A DNA stretch of 64,000 nucleotides from Lutraria lutraria (taxonomy: Eukaryota; Mollusca; Bivalvia; Venerida; Mactridae). Shown here piece after piece: positions 12,281 through 24,445 of the stretch. A program made the translations under genes and the position numbers. Where the stretch lies: positions 2,993,053 through 3,057,052 of the forward strand of contig OZ026835.1 in assembly GCA_964023205.1 (NCBI GenBank). The letters are read 5' to 3'. The first letter of the stretch is position 1, and every line of letters starts with the position of its first letter. The notes below the pieces were generated by a model, which searched no databases, was not told the origin of the DNA, and saw nothing but the letters and a program-made list of their open reading frames with translations.

Positions 12281-13205
12281 TCATCCATTAACTTGTTCAT
12301 TTTCAGTATCAGTGCAAGTCCTTTTTGTGTTTCCGTGTTTTGGGGCAATAGCTTGAGAATTTACAGCTCTCAGTGTTGTTAGAGCATTCCTCACTTCATA
12401 AACTGATGGATTGTTATTTGCTCCACTTTTGTGCCTGTAATGGCCGAAGTGTTGCTCCAGAGGGATGTCTTTTCCATTACGCCACAGTTTTCTAGTCTTG
12501 GTGTACGAATATGAATTACTAATATTACTTCTTAGAGTTTTAATCAAATGAGGTACATCTGAAATGAAATAAATGTATTGACTTCTGTCTTTGTGAGGAT
12601 TTACAGTTCTGTAAACTACATCTTCATTCCCCACGCGGTGCATATTAAAAAAGCATCTGTTCGGAGTTGCTCCATCGCATGTGAAAAATAACATGCTGTC
12701 TTTCAATAATTGCCACAGTTTGCCAAATTATAAGAAAATCTGCAGGTACACTGTTGGTGGCAAAAGCACCAGAGAGGAAATGTCAACTTACTGCACACAC
12801 TGCGCATCATTACAACTAACACATATTTCGCTAAGTCCTGTTTACCTTTATTAATACAATTCTCAAATTCTACCATTTGATTACCAATATCTTTTAGGTT
12901 ACAATAGCCTATCAACACCTACTGTGTTTGTCATACACTAAAATTTAATATTCTTTTATTTTCACTTCATCAAAAAGGAGTCCAACATTCTCCATGATTC
13001 TCCATACAATCCATATTTCATTGCTTCCTTTGATGCTAACTCAAAAACATCTTTCTGAAACCCAAGTTCACTTCTTGAAAATGACTGTAATCAAACAATG
13101 ACCGACAAGGTGGCAAATTGATGAAACCAGGGTCTTTAATAGCTTCATACGCCTTCTCAGACTTATGCCTGGTATACAGGCACCAGAGAATTATCATCAG
13201 ATGCC
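12281..13205 (-). pseudogene. P-superfamily (THAP9-like) transposase remnant
   Basis: Read on the minus strand across several frames, the order of motifs is that of P-element/THAP9 transposases. A helical segment (SEKAYEAIKDPGF) comes first. It is followed by the RNase H-like core with LLFDEVKIKE, which holds the expected first catalytic aspartate, and LIGYCNLKDIGNQMVEFEN. Then comes CDGATPNRCFFNMH with the second aspartate, and a YIYFISDVPHLIKTLRSN stretch. The final open frame is 12281-12706 (141 residues). At least three frame changes and several stops separate the segments, so this is a dead copy. THAP domain and C-terminus were not found. P transposases excise and reinsert DNA using GTP as cofactor. 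Confidence 0.75.
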
Positions 13206-13477
13206 AACGCATAAGTATAGGTCTTTGAATACACTAATAGTATCGCTGCAATACAGTTGCGTTCGAACAAAGATTGCTTTATGCAACTGGTTTCCCGGAG
13301 TTGTTATTTGAGACCCACATGTGTAATCAAACTCAGATAACTGTAATGAAATCGCATAAGCTGTATATCGGTCAGTTTATGCTTACTGCAGAATACATAT
13401 ATATATTCTTTATTTAAGTCTCATTCACATATATACAAATACAATCACATTATATTATATCACAGAGTCATTATTAT
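13206..13477. other. Spacer
   Basis: No gene or repeat recognised between the P-like remnant and the next pseudogene. Confidence 0.4.
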
Positions 13478-14930
13478 GTGACCATTCTAACAGAGAATTA
13501 TAAGAGACTGGTAAAATTATTTACAAGAAAAGTGGATACACGTGGATGCGACACACAGCATTCTGTAACAAAGCGAGCATTCTGGGCTGTGAATACTAGC
13601 ATCATGAGTGCTTGTTTGCCCTCGAGCTTTACCTTTCGATATGTTAGGCGAGCCTCCTCTGTGGTGTTTTGATCTCTTTACTTATGAGTATGGTTTGTAA
13701 TGTTCTCCATCAGACTGGGTCTGGTAACCAGGTAAGAATGTTGCGATCAAGAGTTGGTCATTCTCATATTTTCTAATTTGGAAAGTGTAATGTCGCTGTT
13801 GGCAATGCTTTTCAAGGTAAGTTTGGTAGGACAAGATGCTCTTTGTGTGACATTTTTGAAGTTTTGAGAGGTTCATTTCCTCAGGTGGCGTTGAAGAAGA
13901 CCTAAATTCTCGTATGTGACTGGTTTCAAAAGGAACATCTTTTAGTTTTAATCGCTGAAAACGCACCTCAACCTGTTTCTGCAATGGACCAATAGATGCT
14001 TCATACTTGTTTCAGTTCAGGATTCCTATCAGTTTTCTCTCTGATTTGTGACATATTGTTACAGGATTTGAACATATTATCTTCAGCTCTTTGTAGCGCA
14101 CAGTTTTGCAGCCCCAAGTTAAGAATGCTCATTACACTTTCTGCAGGGTTCACCCAATTGTGTCCTGGTGCGCAGCATCCCAAGATCAACATGTCTAAGT
14201 TCATCTCCTTAAAGATACAATTTGAAGAACATATTACAGACTCTAGCGTGTTGCGCTGGTCAGTTCCTCCATCTTAAAATCGCAGGAGTAAAGGAGGCAC
14301 AGAGTCATATTTTGCCAAAAGGTTACAAACAGTGACAGCATGACAAAATGGGTTAGAGCTCTGAAAGACACTCTGAAAGAGCTCGTTTACAACCACATTA
14401 ACTTGACTAGCAAACTGATTTGACGTGAAATCAGGAGATATTGAACCGTCATATCATTATGGCCAATATTTCCAATCGTATCAAACTCTAAGGCCAAAAT
14501 GTATCCTAATATGTAACACATAAATACTTCCATGCTTAAGCTCTGTGTTAAAACATCTGGAAGTAAAACATTTACGCCGTGGTCACTAAAGTTCACACAA
14601 TATTTACTGGAAAAATCCTCCCGTTTTGGTTCTTTAGTTTTTAAATCAAAACAGTAAAATGTAAAAAGAAAACATATCTTATAAAACACACCACTTACCG
14701 AGCTGAATTTTCAACTGCTTCACACCTGGCATTTCCCTCAAATAACTGAGTATGTGTGTCTGTTCTTGCTGAATTCTCAACATGATGCCAATGATGGTGC
14801 TTTTGTCTGAATTAAGTTTCACGATTCGATTCAATTTATTCGTACACAGACTACATGCCACACCTTCATTCTTTATATGTAAGTCGGAAAAAATGAAAGC
14901 ATACTGTTCTACGCTGGACACAGACTCCAA
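13478..14930 (-). pseudogene. Multi-copy DGG/NPAE transposase-like gene, broken
   Basis: A 5-prime exon begins at 14930 (MESVSSVEQ), contains a CxxC knuckle (CSLC) and ends at a consensus donor near 14696 (CTCG|GTAAGTGG). Downstream, segments in alternating frames give SPDFTSNQFASQVNVVVNEL, NLLAKYDSVPPLL, then DGGTDQRNTLESV, CAPGHNWVNPAESVMSILN and RFQRLKLKDVPF, and finally TAQNARFVTECC. The acidic positions D(GG), the mid-domain D and NPAE resemble the D..D..E order of RNase H-fold transposases. I infer a transposase or a derivative but cannot place it in a named superfamily. A stop (TAA) precedes DGG and at least two frameshifts follow, so it is a pseudogene. Confidence 0.55.
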
Positions 14931-15193
14931 ACTTCTATAATGTTTACTTTTAATTGTAGATAAACAAAACGAACATTTTTCGCGTGGGCGCAGCCATTTT
15001 GATTTGCGTCTCCACGCCTGAGAGTATTGAAAATGTAAGCGTCGTTTCTATTGTTTAATGTATATTCTGTTTTATTCTGTGAAAACGGCGAATCGGTAAA
15101 TAAAAATCCCACGGGAGATGTACGTAGCGGAGCGGAGGCAACGACCGTGGGTATCCGACGATGAAACATCAGCTGACATTCCAATGATATGTG

Positions 15194-17524
15194 CTAGCAG
15201 GGGACTTGTATTGCATGCAATACTGACTGTAAGTTTGTTTGTTCTATATGTACATGCTTGCTAGATATCTTTCTGTCCCACAAAACAGTTTCATTCGACA
15301 TCTGATTCTTTTTTAGCTCACATGTCACAAAGTGACAAAGTGAGCTATTAGGATCACTCTCCGTCCGGCGTCCTGCGGTGTGCGTCATGCGTCATCAAAC
15401 TTTTTGTTGTGACCACACTAGGGGCCACATTTTTGGCTCAATTTTAGCAAAACTGGGTCAGAACGTTAATATCAACAAAATCTCGGACGAGTTCGATATT
15501 GGGCCATTTGGGGTCAAAAACTAGGTCACCAGGGCCAAATAAGGGAAAACCTTGTGAACACTTTAGAAATCACTGTTTTGCATTTATCTTCATGAAACTT
15601 TGTCAGAATGTTTATTTTAATAATATGTAGGTCAAGTTTGAAAATGGGTAATTTCTGTAGTAAAATTAGGTCACTAGGGCAAATTGCTGGAAAACCTTGT
15701 GAACACTCTAGAAGTCACTGTTTTGATTGGATGATCATGAAACCTTGTCAGAATGTTTGTCTTCATAATATCTTGGACGAGTTCGAACATGGGTCATCTT
15801 GGGTCAAAAACTAGGTTGCTAGGTCAAATATTATGAAAAACCATGTTAACACTGTAGATTTCACAGTTATTATTGGATCTTCACCAAACTTTGTCAAATC
15901 GTTTGTTTTAATGATATAACGGTCAAGTATAAATATGGGTCATCTGGGGTCAATAGCTAGGTCACCAGGTCAAATTTTAGGAAAACTTTGTTAACACTGT
16001 AGATGTCACAGTTTTAATTGGATCTTCACCAAACCTTGTCAAAATGTTTGCCTCAATGATATGTGGGTCAAGGATGAACATGGGTCAGCCGGGTTCAAAA
16101 ACTGGGTCACAAGGTCAAATCTTAGGTAAAAATCTTGTAAAAGCTCTAAATGTCATGGTTATGATTGGATCTTGGCCAAACCTTGTCAGATTGTTTGTCT
16201 TAATGACATAAGGACAAGTTCAAATATGGGTCACCTAGGGTCAAAAACCAGGTCACAAGGTCAAATCTTAGGAAAACCTTATTAACACTGTAGATGTCAA
16301 ATTTTGATCGTATCTTCACCAAACCTAGTCAGACTGTTTGTCTTAATGATATGTAAGACAAATTCGAACATAGGTCGTCTGGGGTCAAAAACTAGGTCAC
16401 CGGTTCAAAACAATGTTTTAATGAGTGAACAGTGATTGTCATGTGAGCGATATAGGGCCATCTTGGCCCTCTTGTCTTGAAGAAGGTCGGAATGTTTATG
16501 TGGACATCACTGGAGCAAAAATGTCTTGTACATTAAAGCCTTTATCTGCCATTATTCTGTCATTTTGACGAGAGTACTACTTTCAACTATTTGTCGGTCA
16601 CTCGTCCTTCCCCCATATGCATCTGAAACATACAATACAAGACCACCAGCTGTGGCACCTACCAGGACTTTTAACAGCGTTTCTGTTTTTATACATGGAG
16701 AACGTTGCCAGTTGAGCAGTAGGATTTTTTTATAGGACATTCCATTCTGTCGATGATAACTTTAGTATTCAGATAACTTCTTCGGAACCCTTTTGGTGTT
16801 AAGTGTTTCACCAAATCTTTACTTGGCCAAATATTGAGTTCTTTCCATTTTTTGTCCATATAGATAATTCACAATGAAAATAATGAAAATGTTAGCTATC
16901 ACACTCTCAGAAATTCCAAACGTTCATGAAAGTTCAAAGTTTGTTGTGTGCCATCTGAGTTTCATAAGCACAAGGAAGAATTGATCTGGAATGCTAATGT
17001 TTTCCACCGCATGATAGACATAGTTCAAGCAGAAAGCTGCAGGCCCAAGAAAATTAAGAACAAAGTTTCATGTAATTTTCAAGTCCAGTGTAGAAATGAA
17101 TACCTGGGGGATCTTTTTCAAAGTTATATACACTAAATGCAGGTGCCCTTGGAGTTTGTACCTGTGCTTCCGTAGTTCTTTTTTCATTGGTAGTGTTGTC
17201 ACTGTCATTGGTCAATTCAATTTCATTTGTCTCTACGGGAATAACCTCCCTACAGGCTCCAACATGCAGGTCATCACTAAGAATGTCATATTTAACTATC
17301 TTTGTCGCCACATATTCGGGCTCAGCTGGGGATGTGCTAAGGTTTGTAATGTCGTAAAACAGTTTCCTCGTACGCGAAGTCCTTTCATTGTATCTTTTCT
17401 TCTGCTCATTTGACCTTTGGATGGTTTCGGGGCAGGTCCAAGCAAATACTCTAGGTATCAAAGACTTCTTCAACGACTGTTTTTCCCTCTCTTTGCCTTG
17501 AAATAGCAAAAAAAGAAGTATCAA
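15194..17524 (-). pseudogene. THAP-type DDE_4 transposase pseudogene, split
   Basis: Starting after a splice acceptor near 17495 on the minus strand, the order is: post-THAP linker (SLIPRVFAWTCPET), an HTH_Tnp_4-like start (GIHFYTGLENYMK) and LGPAAFCLNYVYHAVE. The DDE_4 core follows, with IIDRMEC (first D region), VSDAYGGRTSDRQIVE (second D region) and MADKGFNVQDIF. It continues beyond the inserted element as MSNETVLWDRKISSKHVHIE at about 15300-15240. Several frameshifts and stops occur. The Helitron2-like element 15314-16475 separates the FFK and KNQMSNE parts, which rejoin in register if five T of the host are kept. The THAP exon and the terminal E region are missing. Confidence 0.75.
15314..16475 (+). 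mobile_element. Helitron2/HINE-like element, 1162 bp, copy 1
   Basis: The left end is TAGCTCACATGTCAC. Near the right end lies the inverted GTCATGTGAGCG, followed by the hairpin AGGGCCATCTTGGCCCT and CTTGT. The interior is about six degenerate tandem units of about 165 bp, built on GGTCAAAAACTAGGTCACC and CCAAACCTTGTCAGAATG phrases. No protein is encoded. Subterminal inverted repeats, a 3-prime hairpin, T-rich insertion sites and internal tandem repeats fit non-autonomous Helitron2 (Helentron/HINE) elements; that class is inferred. It is almost identical to 30120-31282, which implies recent copying. Confidence 0.7.
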
Positions 17525-18164
17525 TCGTTCTTAGAACTACTTACATGTATATTGTATTTATAAACAAAATGCTTATAACTGTCACAGACTCTTTAAATCT
17601 ATGCATTAAATCTGGATATTGAACATAAGACCCCCTGCTTGTAAGTCTTAATCAGATGCTCCACCAGAAAAGACTTTTGTGCTTAACTGGCACAGATAAA
17701 ATCATAACTGGACCCAGATAAATCCAGAAACCCAGTACCACAATATATACACACAGTAATTAATACCAAGCTTTACTTTGTCATATCCTGTCAGAGTTGT
17801 TACATTTAAAGTTTTCTAAAAAATAAAACGGATTTTTTGGGGGCGATTTTATAGCCGAAATTCGGTCATATTCCCAATGGAAAATAGTATCTTTTTTTCC
17901 CAATTCATAGACAAAAATTAAAAAAAAAAAAATTAACATCACTGTTGGTAGTAAATACCTTATTCTGCTACTGTTTTATGTGTAAATAAGAAGAATAAGT
18001 TGAACATTGCAAAAATTGTAGTTAAGCATTTTTTCCCAATTTTGACACACAGTGAGTAGACTGTAGACTCTGTAGCGTATGAATGCACTAACGTTAGTTA
18101 CACCATGTTTAAAAATGTCAACATTTATTATTATACATATATATATATTACTATTAATTTTCTC
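17525..18164. other. Spacer with a degenerate CAGGG-element end
   Basis: Around 17823-17945 the phrases TTTTTTGGGGGCGATTTT and GCCGAAATTCGG, followed by a CATATTCCC stretch, echo the left end of the element at 5826. No complete terminus is visible. No gene is recognised. Confidence 0.4.
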
Positions 18165-18645
18165 ATTAACATCTGACAGAAATCCAAAGAAACTTCACAG
18201 AATTGACCAGTAGTAAGCCTCGTTGTGCATGCTAAAATCTTTTTTCGTTTGGATTAATTTTCACTGAGTTATAGCCCTTTGTTTTTTTATACAGTATAAT
18301 TATTATGTAATAGGCAAAATTGTCCGAACTATTTCTCATTAACTACTGACAGGAATTCAATGAATCTTCATGGAAGTGATAAGATGTGCATGCATTAAGC
18401 TTGTCTTGTTTGGTTAAATTTTCACTGAGTTATGGCCCTTTCTTGTTTTTTATACAGTGTATAATATACAATATCTCAGCAACTACTCGTAGGAATTCAA
18501 CTTCACAGAAGTTACAAAAAGTAAGCCAAGTTGTGCATGTAATAACCAGTTTTTTTTTTTATTAATCTTCACTGAGTTATGGCCCTATGCTATTTTTTTA
18601 TCGGCATCTGAGGGTATTCATCACCTTTAGTGATAGTTCTAGTAA
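18165..18645 (+). repeat. Tandem repeat block with terminal hairpin
   Basis: Three degenerate units of about 150-170 bp each end in TTTCACTGAGTTATGGCCCT-like phrases near 18256, 18427 and 18574. The block closes with ATCACCTTTAGTGATAGTTC, where ATCAC pairs with GTGAT. The plan (tandem units followed by a short hairpin) is the same as in the other Helitron-like repeats. The 5-prime terminus was not identified. Confidence 0.55.
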
Positions 18646-18706
18646 TTGTTGAAATGATTTTTTGTTTGTTTTGTCTTAACATAAATGTTGGCTAAATATA
18701 CCTTAC

Positions 18707-19567
18707 CTCAAAATCTAAGTTGGTCCGTTCCTTTGGTCTTTGATTCTGTGTGTGGAGATTTGCTGCCCGATGCAGCAATTCTGGTTTGAGAATGTTAACG
18801 TCACTGACGTCAACCATGTCCCTCATGACATACTCATCTAGGTATGTCCCCATAAGGTATAAACACATTTTCCCGGGCTACCTGTTTCACCTGAAAAATA
18901 CAAGATACAAATTATTTAATAGACAATATAATGACATTATTCTGTCATATGCAGAGTCTCCAAAATTATGCTAGATATCATATGTATTATTTAATTTGTT
19001 GGTTTATTTAATTATTAAGGTATTTTGATTGGGGAGAAAATAGTAAATTTACCATGTTCTGGTGCGTGAAGGTGATTATTCAAGCATTTGGTAAATGAAT
19101 CACCAAACTGTTTTACACTAGCATAGCACGTCTTCTTCCCATGTACGCTGCACATCCAATATGTTCTTCCACCACTGGTATTCTGAAATAATAAAAAACA
19201 ATGTTTTAACATTTTATGTAGATCTAGTTATAAGATAATACTGCGGTTGAATTTATTAAATTTTATTTCATTTTTTTAAAATAAAAGTATATCTCAAATA
19301 AGGAATAGAAATCACCGACAATCATGACATTAACTGAATAAGTAGAATAGTATTTCTTACCCGAGCAGTATAAGTGTAGCCATCAGTACTGACTAACTTC
19401 CGTCCTCTCCTCTTACTTCCCTTTTCCACGATTTTGTAAGAGATTGGAATGTCCTCTTGAACTGTCTCATCTAAAGGTAAGTCTTGAAGAGACTCGTCCG
19501 CCAATAGGTTCTGAGGATGTTCTATATCTCTATTGTCCACATCGAATGTTCTATCTTCGATCTCCAT
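18707..19567 (-). pseudogene. FLYWCH-type zinc-finger gene, three exons
   Basis: Exon 1 (19361-19567) begins MEIEDRTF, is acidic, and ends KLVSTDGYTYTAR at donor GTAAGA. Exon 2 (19053-19182) has acceptor CAG and reads GGRTYWMCSVHGKKTCYASV and then NHLHAPEHG. This is the FLYWCH pattern (YTY, W-x-C, C, and H-x-H), a DNA- or protein-binding zinc fold often fused to MULE-type transposases. Exon 3 (18707-18890) needs one frame change and ends ERTNLDFE at donor GTAAGG, as FLYWCH/MULE genes typically do before the transposase. No MULE domain follows within reach. The phases of exons 1-2 and 2-3 agree. I infer a decayed gene whose 3-prime part is lost. Confidence 0.6.
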
Positions 19568-19679
19568 TGAAACATCTTCTTCATCGTAGGATCTTACGGA
19601 GTAATCTGTCAGTTGTCTGATTGGTGAGGAAGATGGGAAGTTGGGTATAGGTACTACGCTACACCCTTTCCAACGTTAT

Positions 19680-20459
19680 AATTTCTTTGGCTTTGCTCGG
19701 GATAACATATTCATTGAATGAATGGCCATCTACACAAGCAGCTAGTTGCAAAATATCAGCATCCATTGCCAAAGAACCAGTCTCAATGACACAAAATACT
19801 AGCTTTACCATAGAATGTACTGTTGTGAGTTTTGGCGACTGTCTATGAGCGACTGTCTTGTAAGTTGCCCCTTCTTTTCTTTGTTGTTTTGCATGTGCTT
19901 GTTCTGAAGTTTATTTTGTAGTTTTCTGAGTTTATTTTCCTTTTTGTTAGTGTACACCAATTGTCTTTTCCTTTCGGAATCCCGTGCCTTAGCCACTTCA
20001 CTATAGACTCTGCCTGGCGATAAATTCAAATGCATTTCATACAACAACTACAATATTCCAAATTTGATGCAATAAAGTCTGTATACTGTAAATCACGATG
20101 TTGTAGCAATATTCTAAACACTATTGTTCTCCAACTGATGTCACATTGTCAACCACAACAATCATCAGATATTCCCATCCGTTGGCAAGGTAGCATCTTT
20201 GACATGTTGCACCTTGCTCTTTCCCAGCGAACTCCCAAAGAACCTTTGAGTGCTGTGTTCCTCTGAAACATAACATGGTCATATTTCCACCGCCCAGAAA
20301 GTCGCTTCCTTTAGTTGGCTTGTGTTGAACTGGGGATTCCTTATTGAATACAAAACATTTAGCTATTGAATCATACCCTATATGTATAATTGCAATTGCT
20401 GCGTCTCCCTTATGCATTGAATTATTTAAAAATGACTTGCCATTATACAATGCGACCAT
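19680..20459 (-). pseudogene. DnaQ-like exonuclease gene remnant
   Basis: Three segments lie in order on the minus strand. The first is 20121-20459 (GGGNMTMLCFRG, TCQRC). The second is 19805-20047 (MHLNLSPGRVYSEVAKARDS, then lysine-rich coiled sequence). The third, 19680-19810, reads LVFCVIETGSLAMDADILQL and then DGHSFNEYVIP. The last part matches the start of DEDD 3'-5' exonucleases, where the motif is normally DxETTG. Here the first catalytic aspartate is replaced by valine (VIETG), so this copy should be inactive. A stop follows near 19670, and the Exo II/III motifs are not seen. The first two segments are not recognised on their own; the link to the exonuclease rests on order and spacing. 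Confidence 0.45.
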
Positions 20460-20460
20460 G

Positions 20461-20699
20461 TGTCTTGGGCAACACCTAGATTTTTATAGGTCAAAGGTCA
20501 AGATTACACATTCGGTCAAATATATTTTCCTTGTCTGGGCTGTAACTTCTGTTTGCATTCAAGGATTTTTAAATAAATTGGTGTAAAAGTTTACTTCAAT
20601 AAAATGATGTGTCATGAATATCACCCATACTTGTAGTTCAAAGGTCAAGATCACAAGCTGGCTAAACAGGGGGTCGACATGTTGCCCTTGGGCTTCTAG
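20461..20699 (+). repeat. Helitron-like 3-prime end with tandem units
   Basis: Two degenerate units containing AGGTCAAAGGTCAAGAT and AGTTCAAAGGTCAAGATC are followed by GTTGCCCTTGGGCTTCTAG|T. The palindrome GCCC-TT-GGGC lies just before CTAG and the next base is T, as in canonical Helitron 3-prime ends (hairpin, CTRR, insertion before T). The same last 45 bases recur at 24933-24977. The 5-prime TC end is not identified. Confidence 0.55.
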
Positions 20700-20704
20700 T
20701 TTTT

Positions 20705-20960
20705 TAAAAACATTCGTTTTGCTGTGAATTTTGCTTTTGCTTATTTGAAATATATAGAGCGCGTGTGCATAATATGACTGGGGGAAAACAGCTGTTCTAT
20801 AATATTTTTTTTTCAATGATATTGAAAAAAATACGATACGGGTTTTGGTAACATTTTTTCTTGCTATAAAGTATGCACGGGAGGAAAACACATAGGATTC
20901 CTCTGTTATAGAACAAACAGAAACTATTAGGACCTATAAATGTATATGCTTATGGGACTT
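20705..20960 (-). repeat. Dispersed repeat, inverted copy
   Basis: Phrases such as GAACAGCTGTTYT, TTTCAATGATATTGAAAAAAA and the cluster around TATAAAGTATGCACGGGAGG recur in opposite orientation at about 29715-30060. This is a low-copy repeat of unknown class without visible termini. Confidence 0.5.
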
Positions 20961-23437
20961 TAAACATGCAACATACTATTAGTATATAATATTATCAGGA
21001 CAACAATAACATACACACATTAATGTGGTTATTGCTACCCCGGCTATTAGATTAAGACTTTTGTTTCTTCAACTGCCATCCATATTTCCCAACTGAGTTT
21101 TATTACTAAAATGGAAAGAATATCATATGAAAATAAGGCATCTGAAGGATTTAGTTTTGTTTTCTCATTTTAGCTACAACAAGAACTTGGTTTACATTTA
21201 GTTCAATTTTAAGATCCAAACTTGACCAGGAAACTTCGATTATAACTCTTGTATAAGATTGCTTACATGTCCATACTCTTTTATATCTACCAATATATGT
21301 ATCATGGACAGTATGCCTATAGTCAATAAAGCTTTCTGCAGAAATGTTGTTGGCTAGTGAATTTTTGAAGACATTACTAACTTGATTTTTAAAATTATTT
21401 TATTTTTGTAAAGAGTTTGTGATTTACTGATACAATTTGCATGGAGTGATACCCTATTTCTAATTATCTTGGATAATACTTTATTGATGACTGGAGTTGA
21501 AATTGTTACTATTGCAATGAGGTATGATAGAAGAGCATGTAATAAGTTAGGATATCTACAGTATGAAATGTCATGCTGTCATATTGATACTATTCAAACA
21601 ACATTGTCTGTGTTTAAGTTATCACAATGCTAATTATTGATATCTGCACACTAAGCCTGTTATGTTTCCATTTCAGCTGGATTAAAAACAGCTCTGAAAT
21701 ATGTTCACATTCTTGACAGGCCATTATGTGTGTATATAATTCATTTGTGTTTGTTTTATGAGTATGTATCACTACTCTTCCAGCATGAAAACCAGACCTT
21801 TGTTAATATTGTGGTATGACTTGAACGAATTAAAAGGATAATTTATACTACTTGCTATTCAAGGTAATCAAGGATCAAAATGTTATTCTGTGAGGGTAAT
21901 ATTTTATTATGATACAAGGATTGGTCAAATTAATTTCATAAAACTGTTACTATGCAAAGGAAACCTAAAAAATCTTCTAATGCTTCAGTAGTCAATGAAA
22001 CCTTATCATTTATTCCACTCATCAATAATATTGTATTATCATGCTTTTATTTTGTAATGTGTTTGAAATTAAAGAGAAAAATATGTGTGGATGTGTCTGA
22101 AATTGAGCAGACAAGTCTGTTTGACTGTAAGCATACTGGATATACATTACAGTATTTACTTTCACATTGTATGTTTATCAGACTCTGACAATCGACGTGA
22201 CATAAATGTAGCAATTTCAATGTTATTCATGATGTCCGAACTTTACATCATTGCAGTTTTGAAAATAATGCGCGATGACATATTATTTTGGCCTTTTATT
22301 TTTGCTTATTAATATCTCCACAAAATCGACATATGATTCTTTAATTGATTGAATCTACTTCCGTTTACCAAAAGTACACTGAACTATAATTACTTGTGAA
22401 AAAAACCGGACATATTTTTAGTTCTGAACGTTCCACCAAGAAAATAATGACGGCAAATCCCCATTAAAACTTACATGAGCTTATTCCGATGATAAAGAGC
22501 ATCAAGTCGGTGTATCTGAAATTACAATAGCGGTGTGTTTGAACCAATTATGCATGTAAGACGTTGATTTTACACAGCTGACATTCGACGTCGCGTTGCT
22601 AAGAAACAGGTTGGAAAAAAAACTAACAAAACAACGAAGAACATGCTGCACTACCATTGTGCAAAATTTCAAAACAATGGGAGAATTTCATTTGTTTGAC
22701 CCATGACGTCAAGGAAAGGCAGCATACTACCTTAAATTTCTATTTAGCGACTGCATGTCTTATATCACTGAATGAAAAATACTTCGCTTTTGTTTTTATT
22801 CATTTCCCATTTCTGTCCAATGTTCTTAAATAATCAACATGGTATATGCCGTCTTTTAATCTTTCTTTGTATAATCTACTCAAAAACATCTTGTTTAATT
22901 TCATCCTATAAGTGAATAAAATTTAATGAACTAACATTTTTGCAAATCTTAGACAAGTGTGATTCAAATGCACTCCATGTTTCTTCATTTTCTTCAGTTT
23001 TAGTTCCACTAAGGAATTATGAATACACGACTGCTGTAGCTTCGTTTGAGGCTAAATCACTTTTAAATTTAAATAAATAATATTACTTTCAGCAGATACT
23101 TTCTCGCATGAAATGGATGTAACTTCTATGGTCAAAAGCCTTCTCTCAAAATCAACTACTTTCTCATCTTTTTGAGCAAGTGTTCTTATAGTCACGATAG
23201 ACAATAAAGTACCTTCATGTTATGTGATTGAATGACAAGTTGAAGATAAATTCAGATTGCCGAAGGGTGTCCGTAGATACTGTATTTACTATGCTGTCTT
23301 TGAAACCGATGAAGAAAAACTAGCCCAACAGCACTGAGCAGCTAGTAAAACCGGTTTATTTATAGTACAGTATTTCATGTACAATAAAAAAATGAGTCTT
23401 TCACTAGCGCCTCACAGAAGTATTTGTCAAATTAGAC
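20961..23437. other. AT-rich sequence without recognisable gene
   Basis: No conserved domain, convincing exon or repeat terminus seen. Frames at 21952-22312 on the plus strand lack any motif I recognise and look like chance frames. Confidence 0.45.
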
Positions 23438-23809
23438 TCTTTCAATGAGCAGGCCCTTTCTGGTGTAAATAACAAAGTCACAAAATCAGCACCAGACACT
23501 AACAACTGTCCCTGCACTTGGTTGTTGTAGTGTGTCTTTCTAAGTTTTATATCATCTGTGAGATGTTATAAACAAAAGTCTCTTGTCTGGCAAATCTAAG
23601 CTATGGTCCATGTCTCTAGCTGTGTAGGGACACTTTATTTCAATAAGACCATAAACACCATTGTCACACACTTTTCCATCTAGAGACGCACCTAGAAATG
23701 GGTACTTAGGATTCACAATAAGGCTGGATTTATGTGCGTGCACAAGTCGTATACAAACTTGGCAATCAAAATTCAACAAATACACAAATAATAAACAGTA
23801 CACATACAT
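23438..23809 (-). pseudogene. YqaJ-like nuclease fragment
   Basis: The minus strand reads YPFLGASLDGKVCD and GLIEIKCPY, the P-D...E-x-K active-site block of YqaJ/lambda-exonuclease-like PD-(D/E)XK nucleases. After a frameshift and one TAA stop it continues with the helix and strand HYNQVQGQLLVSGADFV. These enzymes degrade DNA ends in recombination systems of viruses and mobile elements. The N-terminal RITAS helix is absent. In animals the domain is found in multi-copy genes with SWIM fingers, as at 38697-41600. This fragment is about a third of the domain and clearly dead. Confidence 0.65.
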
Positions 23810-24445
23810 ATAATATAAGACATAAATACTCCTTAACGAATATGTAACATGAATAATAATTTATAAATGTATACAAAATGTACAAGCATGAACGATATAA
23901 ACAGACATGACAATCAGTTCATGTAAATGTATGCAGAGACGTATAATACGTCTCTGATGTTTAAGTCCTGTCTTGTAGCACTAATTCACTGATCTTCTTG
24001 GCGAACAATCCTAGGTTGATACATCGTTGATATTTTCTTCAGCAGGCTGGTGGCAGTCAGTTCTCTAGCTGAAGAAAAAATTGTAATTAATGAATATTTT
24101 TTTGTAAATATCTAAATACTTAAGATATGGGAAGAAATATAAGACAAAAGTATGCATAGTATCGGTAATCACATATAAGCTTTATGCACTAAAATAAAAG
24201 GTAAATAATGTTTAAGTAGTAGCTTAATATATATAGTATAGTAGCTAGTAATTAAGCTATACATTCTGTACATATTTTTTTTACAGTCATATATAGTCAT
24301 ATTTACCTTTCCCAGGCCTCAAAGATCTTGGCCTGCATGGTCCTGTATGATTGACGTATATTCATTCTTGAATGTCCATAGTACTTTGTTTTCATGGAGT
24401 ACTTTCAGTTCTTTTATTATTTATAACAGTTTTGAGAACACTCAC

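Noticed and set aside
15608..15814. 68-residue frame found identically at 30414-30620
   Set aside because: It lies in the tandem units of the Helitron2-like element; its conservation reflects DNA copying, and the same motif does not stay open in other units.
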